Source: Bradyrhizobium forestalis | GTDB taxonomy: Bacteria > Pseudomonadota > Alphaproteobacteria > Rhizobiales > Xanthobacteraceae | Length of the DNA stretch: 64,000 nucleotides | Direction of reading: 5' to 3' | Assembly: GCF_002795245.1 (NCBI RefSeq) | Contig: NZ_PGVG01000019.1 | Span: 1-64,000 of the forward strand | Shown here: positions 51,738 through 60,305 of the stretch, piece after piece | Layout: every line of letters begins with the position of its first letter | Position numbering within the stretch: the stretch's first letter is position 1 | Position numbers and translations under genes: made by a program | Notes under the pieces: generated by a model | Told to the model about the DNA's origin: nothing | Database searches by the model: none | The model's input: only the letters and a program-made list of their open reading frames with translations

Positions 51738-52799
51738 ATGGAGACGGCTCTCATGTTTGTGCAGGTTCTGGCTGATGAAGCGGCCAGGTTGTCTGGTCTT
51801 TGCCGGATGCTCGATCGAAGATTTCGTGTTGAAGGTGAACGACTGGATCTGGACGCAAAGCTCTCGGAACTGCCTGACGCACTGGTTGTCCGGGCGGATC
51901 TCCGGACCATCGAAAACATCGCCGCTCTCAAGACGAGAAGTGCTTGGATGGCCAGGATCCCCAAGCGCATATTCCTTGTCGAGCAGCCATCTCACGCCTG
52001 CCTCTCGCAGGCTTATGCCCTGGGAGCCACGCTCGCCGTGATGGGCCCAGTCAACCCGTCAAAGTTATTTGCGGCGCTGGCCGATCGAGCAAGACCAGGC
52101 GAGACTGCTTCGCCAGCCGGCGGGACGGACAATGCGGTCGATGTTGCGACTGCCGCCATCGGATCGATGTTCACTGCAGTGTCTTTGGGCGAGCCGATTG
52201 ATGTCATCGGGGCAAGGCAAACTGGGAGGAGGATCGCTGATCGGATCACGGAGCGCGGCTTCACTGAATGGCTCACGGCCGTGCGGCGCCACCACGAAGG
52301 AACCTACCAGCACTGCCTCCTTGTTACCGGTGTGGCCATCGACTTCGGGCTAAGCCTGGGATTGAGGAGAGACGATCTTGAGAGGCTGTACACTGCCGCC
52401 ATGTTTCACGACATCGGCAAGGCAGCTATTCCGCTGGCGATCCTGGACAAACCCGGGCGGCTGGACGCCGAGGAGCGGGCGCTCGTCGAAACGCATCCGG
52501 TGAAGGGATATGACTTTCTAAAAGCTCAGGCTGGAATCCCGGCTGAAATTCTGGACGCGGTTCGACATCATCACGAATATCTCGATGGCAGCGGATATCC
52601 GGATGCGCTCTGTGCCGAGAGCATCACCGATATCGTCAGAATGTTGACGATTGCCGACATTTTCGCCGCCCTCATTGAGCACCGGCACTACAAGCCGACC
52701 ATGCCCCGGGCGGAAGCGTACGGCATTCTCGCCAGGATGCAGGGCAAACTCGAAAAGGCTCTCGTGATTGCATTCAAGGACGTCGCGCTTACTCGGTAG
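51738..52799 (+). CDS. HD-GYP domain phosphodiesterase
   Basis: A 353-aa protein. The N-terminal ~130 residues resemble a degenerate receiver domain (LVVRADLRTIENIAALK; no clear phospho-acceptor Asp loop). The C-terminal part is a canonical HD-GYP: YQHCLLVTGVAIDFGLSLGL, MFHDIGKAAIPLAILDKPG, ETHPVKGYDFLK, HHHEYLDGSGYPDAL and ADIFAALIEHRHYKP. The intact HHExxDGxGYP signature implies c-di-GMP hydrolysis. It starts 21 bp after the preceding small gene. Confidence 0.9.
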   Translation: METALMFVQVLADEAARLSGLCRMLDRRFRVEGERLDLDAKLSELPDALVVRADLRTIENIAALKTRSAWMARIPKRIFLVEQPSHACLSQAYALGATLAVMGPVNPSKLFAALADRARPGETASPAGGTDNAVDVATAAIGSMFTAVSLGEPIDVIGARQTGRRIADRITERGFTEWLTAVRRHHEGTYQHCLLVTGVAIDFGLSLGLRRDDLERLYTAAMFHDIGKAAIPLAILDKPGRLDAEERALVETHPVKGYDFLKAQAGIPAEILDAVRHHHEYLDGSGYPDALCAESITDIVRMLTIADIFAALIEHRHYKPTMPRAEAYGILARMQGKLEKALVIAFKDVALTR

Positions 52800-52894
52800 C
52801 CGCGGTTGCTGGCATGCGCTGACGAGGCTCGTTGGGACGTCGGCAGCGACATCGAGGCACTGCGAGAGCCGGGACCGCTTGCCGTCAGTCGAGG

Positions 52895-53221
52895 CTACCG
52901 CCGCGCCACCAGCACCCCCACCAGAAACGCCACCAGCAGCGAGGGCAGCGGCGCCTCGCGCACCATGCCGCGGACGATGTCCGGCCAGTGCTGCTCCGGG
53001 ACCAGTCTTGGCGATCGCACGTGGGGCGCCGGCTCGATGCCCCAGCTTGATGCGAGCTCGGCGATCTCGCTTTGCGCGAGGCGCACGCCGTCGCGGACGC
53101 GGAAGACGGCGGCGTCGGACCGTTCGCGCGGCGCGAGCAGCATCAGCGTCTCGACGGCCGTGCGCAGCGTCATCTCGCCGTAGCCTTGCAGTCGCACCGA
53201 CTCCTCGGGGTCGGATGTCAT
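52895..53221 (-). CDS. Small protein with C-terminal membrane segment (108 aa)
   Basis: The protein has a soluble helical part (GYGEMTLRTAVETLMLLAPR, DGVRLAQSEIAELASSWGIE) and ends with LPSLLVAFLVGVLVARR, one hydrophobic helix at the extreme C terminus, as in tail-anchored proteins. This tail recurs as orphan copies at 47945-48012 and 49184-49277. The family is unknown but appears typical of Bradyrhizobium. Confidence 0.6.
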   Translation of the reverse strand: MTSDPEESVRLQGYGEMTLRTAVETLMLLAPRERSDAAVFRVRDGVRLAQSEIAELASSWGIEPAPHVRSPRLVPEQHWPDIVRGMVREAPLPSLLVAFLVGVLVARR

Positions 53222-53427
53222 GCGAAATCCCTCACGGCGCGAAGTGGCGCGCGATGGTGAAAGCCGCCGCCGCGCACAGGACCAGCGTGGATACCGCGCC
53301 GGCCACGCCGCGCGCGAGATGGGCTCGCGTCAGGTGCCTGGTCATGATCTTGCTCCATGCTCTCATGGAAATGGCCGCCGTGGAGCTTGGTTCCTTGCGC
53401 CACGCGCGAATCGCCGCGTTCGTGGTG

Positions 53428-53506
53428 CGTAGGATGGCTAGAGCCCTTGCGGAACCCATCACTTTCGTCGGGGCGAAGGGTTTCGCTTCGCTCTACCCAT
53501 CCTACG
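53428..53506. repeat. REP-like palindrome, copy 3
   Basis: GCGTAGGATGGCTAGAGCCC...TACCCATCCTACG. It is shorter than the other two (79 bp) because the inner loop differs (ACTTTCGTCGGGGCGAAGG). It lies just downstream of the 76-aa minus-strand gene. Confidence 0.7.
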
Positions 53507-53528
53507 AGCCGCCCAATCGTCGGGCGAC

Positions 53529-53759
53529 CTACTTCCGCAGCAGCTCGCTCAACGCCGCCGTCGCCTCGGCGCAGCGGATGTCGTCGATCTCGCGCGACAG
53601 GCTGAGCGCGCTCGATCTCAGCTCTTCGAGCTTCCAGTTGTCAGGATGCTGGTTTTCGAGCTGACCGAGACGCTTGTTCAGATCGTCCAGTCTTGATTGA
53701 AGCTGCCCGATGCTGGCGGCCCCATTCACTTTCCAAACGCGTTGTGCACGCATCGTCAT
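53529..53759 (-). CDS. Small coiled-coil hypothetical protein (76 aa)
   Basis: From ATG 53759 (AGGGGA just upstream) the protein is MTMRAQRVWKVNGAASIGQL..., SRLDDLNKRLGQLENQHPDN, LRSSALSLSREIDDIRCAEA. Heptad-like leucines suggest a short coiled coil. The open frame extends 73 codons upstream but with poor composition. Function unknown. Confidence 0.6.
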   Translation of the reverse strand: MTMRAQRVWKVNGAASIGQLQSRLDDLNKRLGQLENQHPDNWKLEELRSSALSLSREIDDIRCAEATAALSELLRK

Positions 53760-54028
53760 TCCCCTGATAGTCTCACGGCCTTGTGAGAGCGGTTCGTGGC
53801 CGGAATGGGAGTTTGTTTTGTCCGGCTTCAGACCGTGGGGAACCGTTGCAGATCGGCAACGAAGTTCCGGGAGTTGTCGGCTTGCACGCGCCAGCGCCGC
53901 ACGATTGTACCCGCGAGGCACGAAATTTGATTGTGCCATCGGCATGAAGGGTCGAGACGGCCTGTGCGCGCGGTGCATCGCTGGATAGGCTTCAGGCCCG
54001 ACGCACGCGGAAACGTAAGGAATGATTC

Positions 54029-54988
54029 GTGACGAGATTTGTGACCATCGCAGCCGGCCAGCTTGGCCCGATCGCGAGGAGCGAGACCAGGACCGAGGTG
54101 GTGGCGCGGCTGATGGCGTTGATGCGCCAGGCGCGGGCTTGCGGATGCGACCTGATCGTCTATCCCGAGCTGGCGCTGACCACGTTCTTTCCGCGCTGGT
54201 ACTTCGAGGACCAGGCCGAGATCGACAGCTTCTTCGAGCGCGAGATGCCGGGGCTGGAGACGCAAGCCCTGTTCGACCTCGCCCGTGAGCTCGGTATCGG
54301 GTTCTGCCTCGGCTACGCCGAGCTGACGACCGAGGCCGGCATCGTCAGGCGCTACAATACCTCCATTCTCGTCGACAAGAGCGGCGCGATCGTCGGGAAG
54401 TATCGCAAGGTCCATCTGCCCGGCCATGCCGAGCACGAGCCGTGGCGCGCGTTCCAACATCTGGAAAAGCGCTATTTCGAGCCGGGCAGCGGCTTTGGCG
54501 TCGTCGATGCCTTCGGTGGCGTGATGGGCATGGCGATCTGCAACGACCGCCGTTGGAGCGAGACCTATCGCGTGATGGGCCTGCAGGGCGTCGAGATGGT
54601 GCTGATCGGCTACAACACGCCGGTGCACAATCCGCCCGCGCCCGAGCATGACGATCTCTCGTTGTTTCACAATCATCTGGTGATGCAGGCCGGCGCCTAT
54701 CAGAACGGCACCTTCGTGGTCGGCGTCGCCAAGGCCGGCCTCGAGGAGGGCGTCGATCAGATCGGCGGCAGCTGCATCGTCGCGCCCTCGGGCGAGATCA
54801 TCGCGGCCTGCACCACCAAGGGCGACGAGATCGCGCTGGCGCGCTGCGATCTCGATCTCTGCAATTCCTACAAGCGCACCACCTTCAATTTCGACGTCCA
54901 TCGCCAGCCGCGGGCCTACGGGATGATCGTCGAGCGGAAGGGCGTGACGACGATGGCGGATGGGGCGCCGGTCCCGCGGAGGGGGTGA
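54029..54988 (+). CDS. N-carbamoyl-D-amino-acid hydrolase (nitrilase superfamily)
   Basis: A 319-aa amidohydrolase with the Glu-Lys-Cys triad of the nitrilase superfamily: YPELAL (Glu 47), KYRKVHLPGH (Lys 127) and MAICNDRRWSETYRVMGLQG (Cys 171). The spacing and the HLPGHAEHEPWRAFQHLEKR segment match N-carbamoyl-D-amino acid amidohydrolases (D-hydantoinase pathway), which release D-amino acid, CO2 and NH3. The start ATG/GTG region GTAAGGAATGATTC ATG-like GTG 54029 fits the family N terminus. It stands alone on its strand. Confidence 0.88.
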   Translation: MTRFVTIAAGQLGPIARSETRTEVVARLMALMRQARACGCDLIVYPELALTTFFPRWYFEDQAEIDSFFEREMPGLETQALFDLARELGIGFCLGYAELTTEAGIVRRYNTSILVDKSGAIVGKYRKVHLPGHAEHEPWRAFQHLEKRYFEPGSGFGVVDAFGGVMGMAICNDRRWSETYRVMGLQGVEMVLIGYNTPVHNPPAPEHDDLSLFHNHLVMQAGAYQNGTFVVGVAKAGLEEGVDQIGGSCIVAPSGEIIAACTTKGDEIALARCDLDLCNSYKRTTFNFDVHRQPRAYGMIVERKGVTTMADGAPVPRRG

Positions 54989-56211
54989 CGCTCCCGTTGC
55001 CCGGGTGAGCGCCGCGATACCCGGGGAGTCACTCGCAAAGATCCCGGATGTCGCGGAGCCTGTCATCGGGCGGCGCTTCGCGCCGACCCGTTGGCTCATC
55101 CGGGCTACGGGTCCGGTGTCTGTGTCGCCCTCTGTCAACCCATTTGCGCCAAAATATTCCGCTTTACCGAAATTCGGAAATGGCGTATGTGTCGCCCATC
55201 CCGGCTCATTCTTGAGGGGCGATCATGTGGTCGTCATTGTCGCGAGCTGGGCTTGCGGTGGACGCAGCAGCGTCGTGTGCGAGATGTCAAGGGCAGGGCG
55301 GATTGCTCTCCGTGAGCCCAAAGGCTTCGTGCGGACGAGCGGCGCTGCTAGGCTTCGTCTCGTCTGTAAGTTTCTGGCTTTGTCGACAGGGTCGGGAAAA
55401 CTGCGGCGAAATGGCGGGCCGTGCGTACGGCAAAACCGTGTGGTCCTGGCCGTCGTTGCTACGGTCAAGCTCTTGGCGAATGCGGCAGTCGCGTCAACCG
55501 GCGCGGGTGCCGGTGAATTTCGTGAGGGCGAGGGAGGCCAGAAGGAACTCGGCTCCCGGGAGAGCACGGCATAAGCCGTCCGACCATCGCGCAGGGAAGG
55601 CCGAGTGATGGCCACACCTGTATGCTGCTGTGCGGTCTCCTTTGCGCTAGTTTCGCGCAGCGGACCGCGGGTGCGAGGTCAGCACCCGGTCTTCCCTGCG
55701 CCCTCTTGGACCAGAGGGCGGCGAGATCAAGCAAAGCTCGGGCGAATTGAGCCGCGAGGATGAATACGCACGTCTGCGACCACACATTCGCTGTCATCGC
55801 CCGGCTTGACCGGGCGCCCAGTACTCCGAGACGTTTGTGATTGAACCGAGAGGCCGCAGCGTACTCGATTCCCCGCCCCAGTGCGCGATTGCGCACAAGG
55901 CGGAGAATGACAGTGATACTTGGGGAACGCGCCGTCGCCTCACACTCCGTCATTGCGCGCGCGCCACGCCGCTCACGTGCCCCGGACGCAGCGCAGCGTC
56001 CCCGGCGATGCGAAGCATCGTCCGGTGCGGTGCGCTGCAGAGCCGGGGCCCATCCATCTGCGCCGTACCATGTGGCCCTGGGTCCCGGCTCTGCGCCGCA
56101 ACGCTTGACGCGTTGCAGCTTGTCCGGGACACGAGAATGACGTCACCGTCATTGCTCCCAATCACAACCACGTGTCTTTATTCGGAAAAGTTCATTCCCT
56201 ATTATCCCGCA
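54989..56211. other. Long repeat-rich intergenic region
   Basis: About 1.2 kb with no credible gene. It holds a perfect hairpin CGCCCGG-CTTGA-CCGGGCG at 55799-55817 and a longer imperfect palindromic element at ~55970-56143 (CACGTGCCCCGGACGCAGCG ... GTTGCAGCTTGTCCGGGACA), both of types repeated in Bradyrhizobium genomes. The last bases hold the TetR gene promoter with an ATTCCCTA half-site at 56194-56201. Confidence 0.5.
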
Positions 56212-56829
56212 ATGCAAAAGACCGCCCGCCGATCCCAGTCTGCCCGTCCGCCCGGCCGCCCCCGGGAATTCGACATGGACACCGCGCTCGACAGGGCCGT
56301 GCGCGTGTTTCGCGAGCGCGGCTATCATGCCACCTCGATCGGTGATCTCACCGCGGCGATGCGGCTCGCTACGGGAAGCATCTACAAGGCGTTTCGCGAC
56401 AAGCATGCGGTGTTCCTCGCCGCCTTCGAGCGCTATACGGCGCTGCGCCAGGAGCAGACCCGCAGCGCGGCGGCGCGTGGTGCAAATGGCCGCGAGCAAG
56501 TCCGCAATGTGCTGCTGTCCTATGTCGAGCATTCCCAGGGCTCCGAGGGTCGGCGCGGCTGCCTCGTGGTCGGCAGCGCGGTCGAGCTGTCCGCGCTCGA
56601 TCCGGTCGTCGGCGCCCGCGTCAACGCGCAGCTCAAGAGCAACGAGAGCTTCATCGCCGGCCTCATTCGCGAAGGCCAGGCCGACGGCTCGATTCCCCGC
56701 CATGTCGCGGCCGACGACACCGCGCGGCTGATGATCTGCATCACGCAAGGGCTGCGCGTCGTCGGCAAGGCGCGCCTGCCGCTCGACGGCGAGCGGCTCG
56801 TCGGCGTCGCGATGAAGCTGCTCGCCTGA
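56212..56829 (+). CDS. TetR-family transcriptional regulator
   Basis: From ATG 56212 the 205-aa protein starts with a basic arm (QKTARRSQSARPPGRPREF) and a TetR DNA-binding domain: DTALDRAVRVFRERGYHATS, IGDLTAAMRLATGSIYKAFR, DKHAVFLAAFERY. The C-terminal ligand domain has GCLVVGSAVELSALDPVVGA. It sits 57 bp before an MFS exporter gene; the palindrome between them is the likely operator, so it probably represses the exporter. Open frame upstream of this ATG is repeat DNA. Confidence 0.88.
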   Translation: MQKTARRSQSARPPGRPREFDMDTALDRAVRVFRERGYHATSIGDLTAAMRLATGSIYKAFRDKHAVFLAAFERYTALRQEQTRSAAARGANGREQVRNVLLSYVEHSQGSEGRRGCLVVGSAVELSALDPVVGARVNAQLKSNESFIAGLIREGQADGSIPRHVAADDTARLMICITQGLRVVGKARLPLDGERLVGVAMKLLA

Positions 56830-56843
56830 ATTTTTTGTCATAA

Positions 56844-56863
56844 TAGGGAATAATCATTCCCTA
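56844..56863. promoter_or_regulatory. Perfect palindromic operator between tetR and MFS genes
   Basis: TAGGGAAT-AATC-ATTCCCTA: 8-bp arms, 4-bp spacer. A half-site ATTCCCTA also lies 11 bp before the tetR-type ATG (56194-56201). This fits TetR-dimer binding and joint control of both genes. Confidence 0.75.
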
Positions 56864-56886
56864 TACTATATCTGGAGTCGATGCGA

Positions 56887-58080
56887 ATGACGATGAATGC
56901 CACGATCGAGACCGCGCCCGCACCCGACGCGGTGTCGCAGCGCCTGACCTTCGTGCTTGCCGCGGCCTGTGGCATGGTCGCCGCCAACATCTACTATGCC
57001 CAGCCGCTGATCGCCCCGATCAGCGCCGCGCTCGGCCTGTCGCATGCAGCCAGCGGACTGATCGTCACCATGACGCAGATCGGCTACGGCACCGGACTGC
57101 TGCTCATCGTGCCGCTCGGCGATCTCGTCGAGAACCGCGCCCTGATCTGCTCGGTGATCGCGCTTGGCGCCGCCGCGCTACTCGCCGCCGCATTCGCGAC
57201 CCATGCGCTGCCGTTCCTGATCGCAGCGCTGTTCATCGGGCTCGGCTCGGTCGCGGTGCAGATCATCATTCCCTATGCGGCGCATCTGGCGCCGGAAGCC
57301 ATCCGCGGCCGCGTCGTCGGCAACGTCTCGACCGGCCTGATGCTCGGCATCATGCTGGCGCGTCCGGTGTCGAGCTTCGTCACGGCCGTGCTGTCGTGGC
57401 ACGCGATGTTCTTCTGCTCCGCCGCGCTGATGATCGTGCTCACGGCCATGCTCTGGATGACGCTGCCGAGGCGCAAGCCGGTCACGCGGATGCACTATGG
57501 CGAATTGTTGCTGTCGATGCCGCATCTGGTGCGGGCCACGCCGCTGCTGCGGCGTCGCGCGCTCTACCAGGCGAGCCTGTTCGGCGCCTTCACACTGTTC
57601 TGGACGGTGGCGCCGCTACAGCTCGCCGGCGAATTCGGCTTCTCCCAGCGCGGTATCGCGCTGTTTGCGCTGGCCGGCGTCGCCGGCGTGTTCGCCGCAC
57701 CGATCGCTGGACGCCTCGCCGACCGCGGCCATAGCCGTATCGCGACGCTGGTCGCGATGCTGCTCGCGGCCGCCGGCTTCCTCGTGACCTCGATCGGCGC
57801 GCCCGGCTCGATGCTGAATCTCGCCTGTCTGGTGGTGGCCGCGATTGCGATCGATATCGGTGTCCAGGGCAACGTGGTGCTCGGCTTCCGCGCCATCTTC
57901 GCACTCGGGCACGAGCACCGCAGCCGCCTCAACGGTCTCTACATGGCGACATTCTTCGCCGCCGGTGCGGCCGGCTCCGCGGTCGGAGCCTTCGCCTTCG
58001 CGCAAGGCGGCTGGGCGCTGGCATCGGCCATTGGCCTCGCTCTGCCCGTCGCGGGCCTGCTCTATGCGGCGACCGAATAG
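56887..58080 (+). CDS. MFS exporter
   Basis: A 397-aa 12-helix transporter. The N-terminal segment MVAANIYYAQPLIAPISAAL is the mark of a well-known MFS subgroup (YnfM/YgaY-like, often annotated as sugar or drug efflux). The motif A-like loop is PLGDLVENRALICSV, and the C-terminal half has AGRLADRGHSRIATLVAMLL. The start at 56887 (MTMNATIET) lies next to MRM at 56881. Regulated by the adjacent TetR protein by inference; the substrate is unknown. Confidence 0.87.
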   Translation: MTMNATIETAPAPDAVSQRLTFVLAAACGMVAANIYYAQPLIAPISAALGLSHAASGLIVTMTQIGYGTGLLLIVPLGDLVENRALICSVIALGAAALLAAAFATHALPFLIAALFIGLGSVAVQIIIPYAAHLAPEAIRGRVVGNVSTGLMLGIMLARPVSSFVTAVLSWHAMFFCSAALMIVLTAMLWMTLPRRKPVTRMHYGELLLSMPHLVRATPLLRRRALYQASLFGAFTLFWTVAPLQLAGEFGFSQRGIALFALAGVAGVFAAPIAGRLADRGHSRIATLVAMLLAAAGFLVTSIGAPGSMLNLACLVVAAIAIDIGVQGNVVLGFRAIFALGHEHRSRLNGLYMATFFAAGAAGSAVGAFAFAQGGWALASAIGLALPVAGLLYAATE

Positions 58081-58217
58081 CCGCCGGCGGGGCCGGGATT
58101 ATGCGATGCGGCCCGTTTACCAACCCCGCGAGGACGCAATTTCCGTCTCGCGGTCCTGGCGCCATTGTAGTACTTTGGTTGCAACGCACCTGGTTAATGG
58201 GCGGCAGGGGGAGGCTG

Positions 58218-58637
58218 ATGAGACGTGCGGGGCTGTTTGGCGTACCGCGGGTACGGCCATGGTCGTGGCAGGCATTTCTGCTCGGGCCAATCGTCGTCGG
58301 AATGTCGGCTGTGCTTCAGGGCCTCTGCGTCGCGCTCGGCGCAAAGCTCTATTTCGTGGCGTTCCTGCCCGGCCTGTTCCTGCTTGCTCTCGTTGCAGGC
58401 GCACCGGCGGCGGCATTCGCCACGCTGCTCACCATTCCGCTGGTGTGGTGGGCGTTCATGCCGCCCTTATTCCAGTTCACCCCGCTGACCAGCGCGAATG
58501 CCGACTCCATCAACCTGTTCTGCCTCCTGGCCGTACTCCTGATTGGCCTTGCCGATCTCTGCCGCGAGACGATGACGATCATCAGAAGCGGCGGCCTGAA
58601 GCCTTCGGCCGAGAGCACGGCAACGAATCCGCAATAG
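58218..58637 (+). CDS. Small membrane protein, DUF4118/KdpD-like membrane region (139 aa)
   Basis: From ATG 58218 (strong GGGGGAGG ribosome site) the protein has four probable helices: WQAFLLGPIVVGMSAVLQGL, YFVAFLPGLFLLALVAGAPA, FATLLTIPLVWWAFM and NLFCLLAVLLIGLADLC. The layout resembles the four-helix DUF4118 membrane part of sensor kinases, but no kinase domain follows, so it is a free-standing version. Function unknown. Confidence 0.65.
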   Translation: MRRAGLFGVPRVRPWSWQAFLLGPIVVGMSAVLQGLCVALGAKLYFVAFLPGLFLLALVAGAPAAAFATLLTIPLVWWAFMPPLFQFTPLTSANADSINLFCLLAVLLIGLADLCRETMTIIRSGGLKPSAESTATNPQ

Positions 58638-58766
58638 CTCGCGCCGCGCGCGTTGCGGGCGCGCAACAGTCCGGCAACCATCAGCGAACTTGCCACGCGC
58701 CGCTAACTTTTCGAAAAAGATTTGGCCGCAGTTTCTCCCGCGGGAATGACGAGGGAGTTTTCGGAC

Positions 58767-58964
58767 ATGAACGGTCACGCCATCTTGGAGAACGTGCGCC
58801 GCTACCGCGGCATCGCATCGCTCTATCGCCAGACCGCTGCGTTCCGCCCGGGCCAGAGCTGGTCGCTGCTGGAGCAGGCGAGGGAGTGGGAAGCGCGGGC
58901 TCTGTCGGAGCTGGAAGCCTATTTCGCCTCGCGCACGGACCACGCCGCCCCGCTCGCGGCCTGA
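58767..58964 (+). CDS. Small hypothetical protein (65 aa)
   Basis: The ATG follows GAGGGAG by 9 nt. MNGHAILENVRRYRGIASLY, RQTAAFRPGQSWSLLEQARE, WEARALSELEAYFAS is highly helical with good composition. It looks like a small conserved Bradyrhizobium protein. No function known. Confidence 0.55.
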   Translation: MNGHAILENVRRYRGIASLYRQTAAFRPGQSWSLLEQAREWEARALSELEAYFASRTDHAAPLAA

Positions 58965-59102
58965 TCGCTGGCCATCGGCGCGGCCGTGAACCGGCTCGCC
59001 GAAGGCGCGACCGCCCACAGGGCAATCACGGAGTTGCCCCCGCATCTTTCTGTGCTAGCAACGGGCCGATCGAAACATTCTTCACGTCGGCCGGGGCACG
59101 CG

Positions 59103-59195
59103 ATGACCACCTTCAACCGCATCTTCACGACGGAGCGCCTGCTCCAGATCATCGTGGTGCTGGCGGCGACCGTCGCCATGAAGCTGATGAGCTGA
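59103..59195 (+). CDS. Possible very small membrane protein (30 aa)
   Basis: MTTFNRIFTTERLLQIIVVL then AATVAMKLMS: one hydrophobic helix. The start lacks a clear ribosome site. Similar 30-aa open frames of this type are easily missed; I give it limited weight. Confidence 0.35.
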   Translation: MTTFNRIFTTERLLQIIVVLAATVAMKLMS

Positions 59196-59206
59196 GCGCC
59201 GGCCGG

Positions 59207-60184
59207 CTATTGCCCGCCGAGCTCGGGCACATCGGGCAGATAATTCGAGCCTTCCGAGCCCAGGAAATCGAACATCGCCTGCGCGGGCGGCAGCAGCACC
59301 TTGTCGCTGCGGCGGATCACGTACCATTGCCGGACGATCGGCAGGCCGGCAACGTCGAGCACGACGAGCCGGCCCTCGGCGAGCTCATGCGCCACGGTGT
59401 GGGCCGAGATGAAGGCGATGCCGAGCCCGGCGATGACCGCCTGCTTGATGGTCTCGTTGCTGCTCATCTCCATGCCGATGATCGGCTCGAGATCCGACTT
59501 CTGGAACATGCCCTCCATCAGCGTCCGTGTGCCCGAGCCGGGCTCGCGGGTGAGGAAGGTCTCGTGCACGAGGTCAGTCAGGTTGAGGCCGGAATCCTGC
59601 TCCAGCCAGTGGCCCTTGCGCGCGACGATGATGTGCGGATTGCGTCCGAGCTGGCGGACGTCGACGGTGACGTCGGCCGGTGGCCGACCCATCACCGCGA
59701 AATCGAGGTCGTAGCCGTGCATGGCCTCGCGGATCTCCTCGCGATTGCCGATGGTCAGCTTGATCTCGATCTTTGGATAGCGCTTGGAGAACGCTGCGAT
59801 CGCGTGCGGCACGAAATATTTGGCGGTCGAGACCGCGCCGAGTTGCACGGTGCCGCCGGTCCGTCCCGCCAGCAGGTCGAGCGCGCCCTGGCAGTCCATG
59901 ATCGCGGCCTCGACCCGCTCGGCCAGCGCCAGCACCTCCTTGCCCGCCCCCGTCAGCAGCATGCCGTCGCCGGTCCGCTGCACCAGGGGCAGGCCGGCAA
60001 GATCCTGAAGCTGCCGAAGCTGCTGGGTCACGGCCGGCTGGGTCAGCCCGAGATGGCTCGACGCCGCCGTCACGCTACCCTTGGCCGACAGCGCCGCAAG
60101 CGAGCGAAGCTGCCGGATCGTCAGATGCCGGAGCTGGGCCGCCGCATGGCCGGGGCCATTATAAGAAAATTCTTTGAGGCTCAT
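59207..60184 (-). CDS. cbbR: LysR-type regulator of the Calvin cycle genes
   Basis: A 325-aa LysR protein: N-terminal winged helix RQLRSLAALSAKGSVTAASS, HLGLTQPAVTQQLRQLQDLA, then the ligand domain (GAVSTAKYFVPHAIAAFSKR, IKLTIGNREEIREAMHGYDL). It is transcribed divergently from cbbF, the classic CbbR arrangement; CbbR activates cbb operons in response to metabolites such as NADPH or phosphorylated sugars. Its ATG is only ~120 bp from the cbbF start. Confidence 0.92.
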   Translation of the reverse strand: MSLKEFSYNGPGHAAAQLRHLTIRQLRSLAALSAKGSVTAASSHLGLTQPAVTQQLRQLQDLAGLPLVQRTGDGMLLTGAGKEVLALAERVEAAIMDCQGALDLLAGRTGGTVQLGAVSTAKYFVPHAIAAFSKRYPKIEIKLTIGNREEIREAMHGYDLDFAVMGRPPADVTVDVRQLGRNPHIIVARKGHWLEQDSGLNLTDLVHETFLTREPGSGTRTLMEGMFQKSDLEPIIGMEMSSNETIKQAVIAGLGIAFISAHTVAHELAEGRLVVLDVAGLPIVRQWYVIRRSDKVLLPPAQAMFDFLGSEGSNYLPDVPELGGQ

Positions 60185-60211
60185 TATAAATAGAAATTTT
60201 CCTTATTAAGC
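60185..60211. promoter_or_regulatory. AT-rich CbbR-binding region
   Basis: TATAAATAGAAATTTTCCTT then ATTAAG is a strongly AT-rich, imperfect palindrome (TTATAAATAG / CCTTATTAA) with LysR-type T-N11-A spacing, directly before the cbbR start and upstream of cbbF. Confidence 0.6.
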
Positions 60212-60305
60212 CGCCCCTGTCAATCTCCTGATGCCGGCACTGACCGCACCGACCTCCAGCGGGGAGGGAAACTGGATGCGGCGCCGGCAAAGGGGATGGA
60301 CGCAG

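Noticed and set aside
55837..56211. 125-residue N-terminal extension of the TetR protein
   Set aside because: This part is encoded by palindromic intergenic repeat DNA; the TetR family N terminus starts at the Met at 56212.
57845..60193. 782-codon open frame on the plus strand
   Set aside because: It runs across the end of the MFS gene, several small genes and antisense to cbbR. No domain is visible and the Arg-rich composition is typical of a shadow frame.
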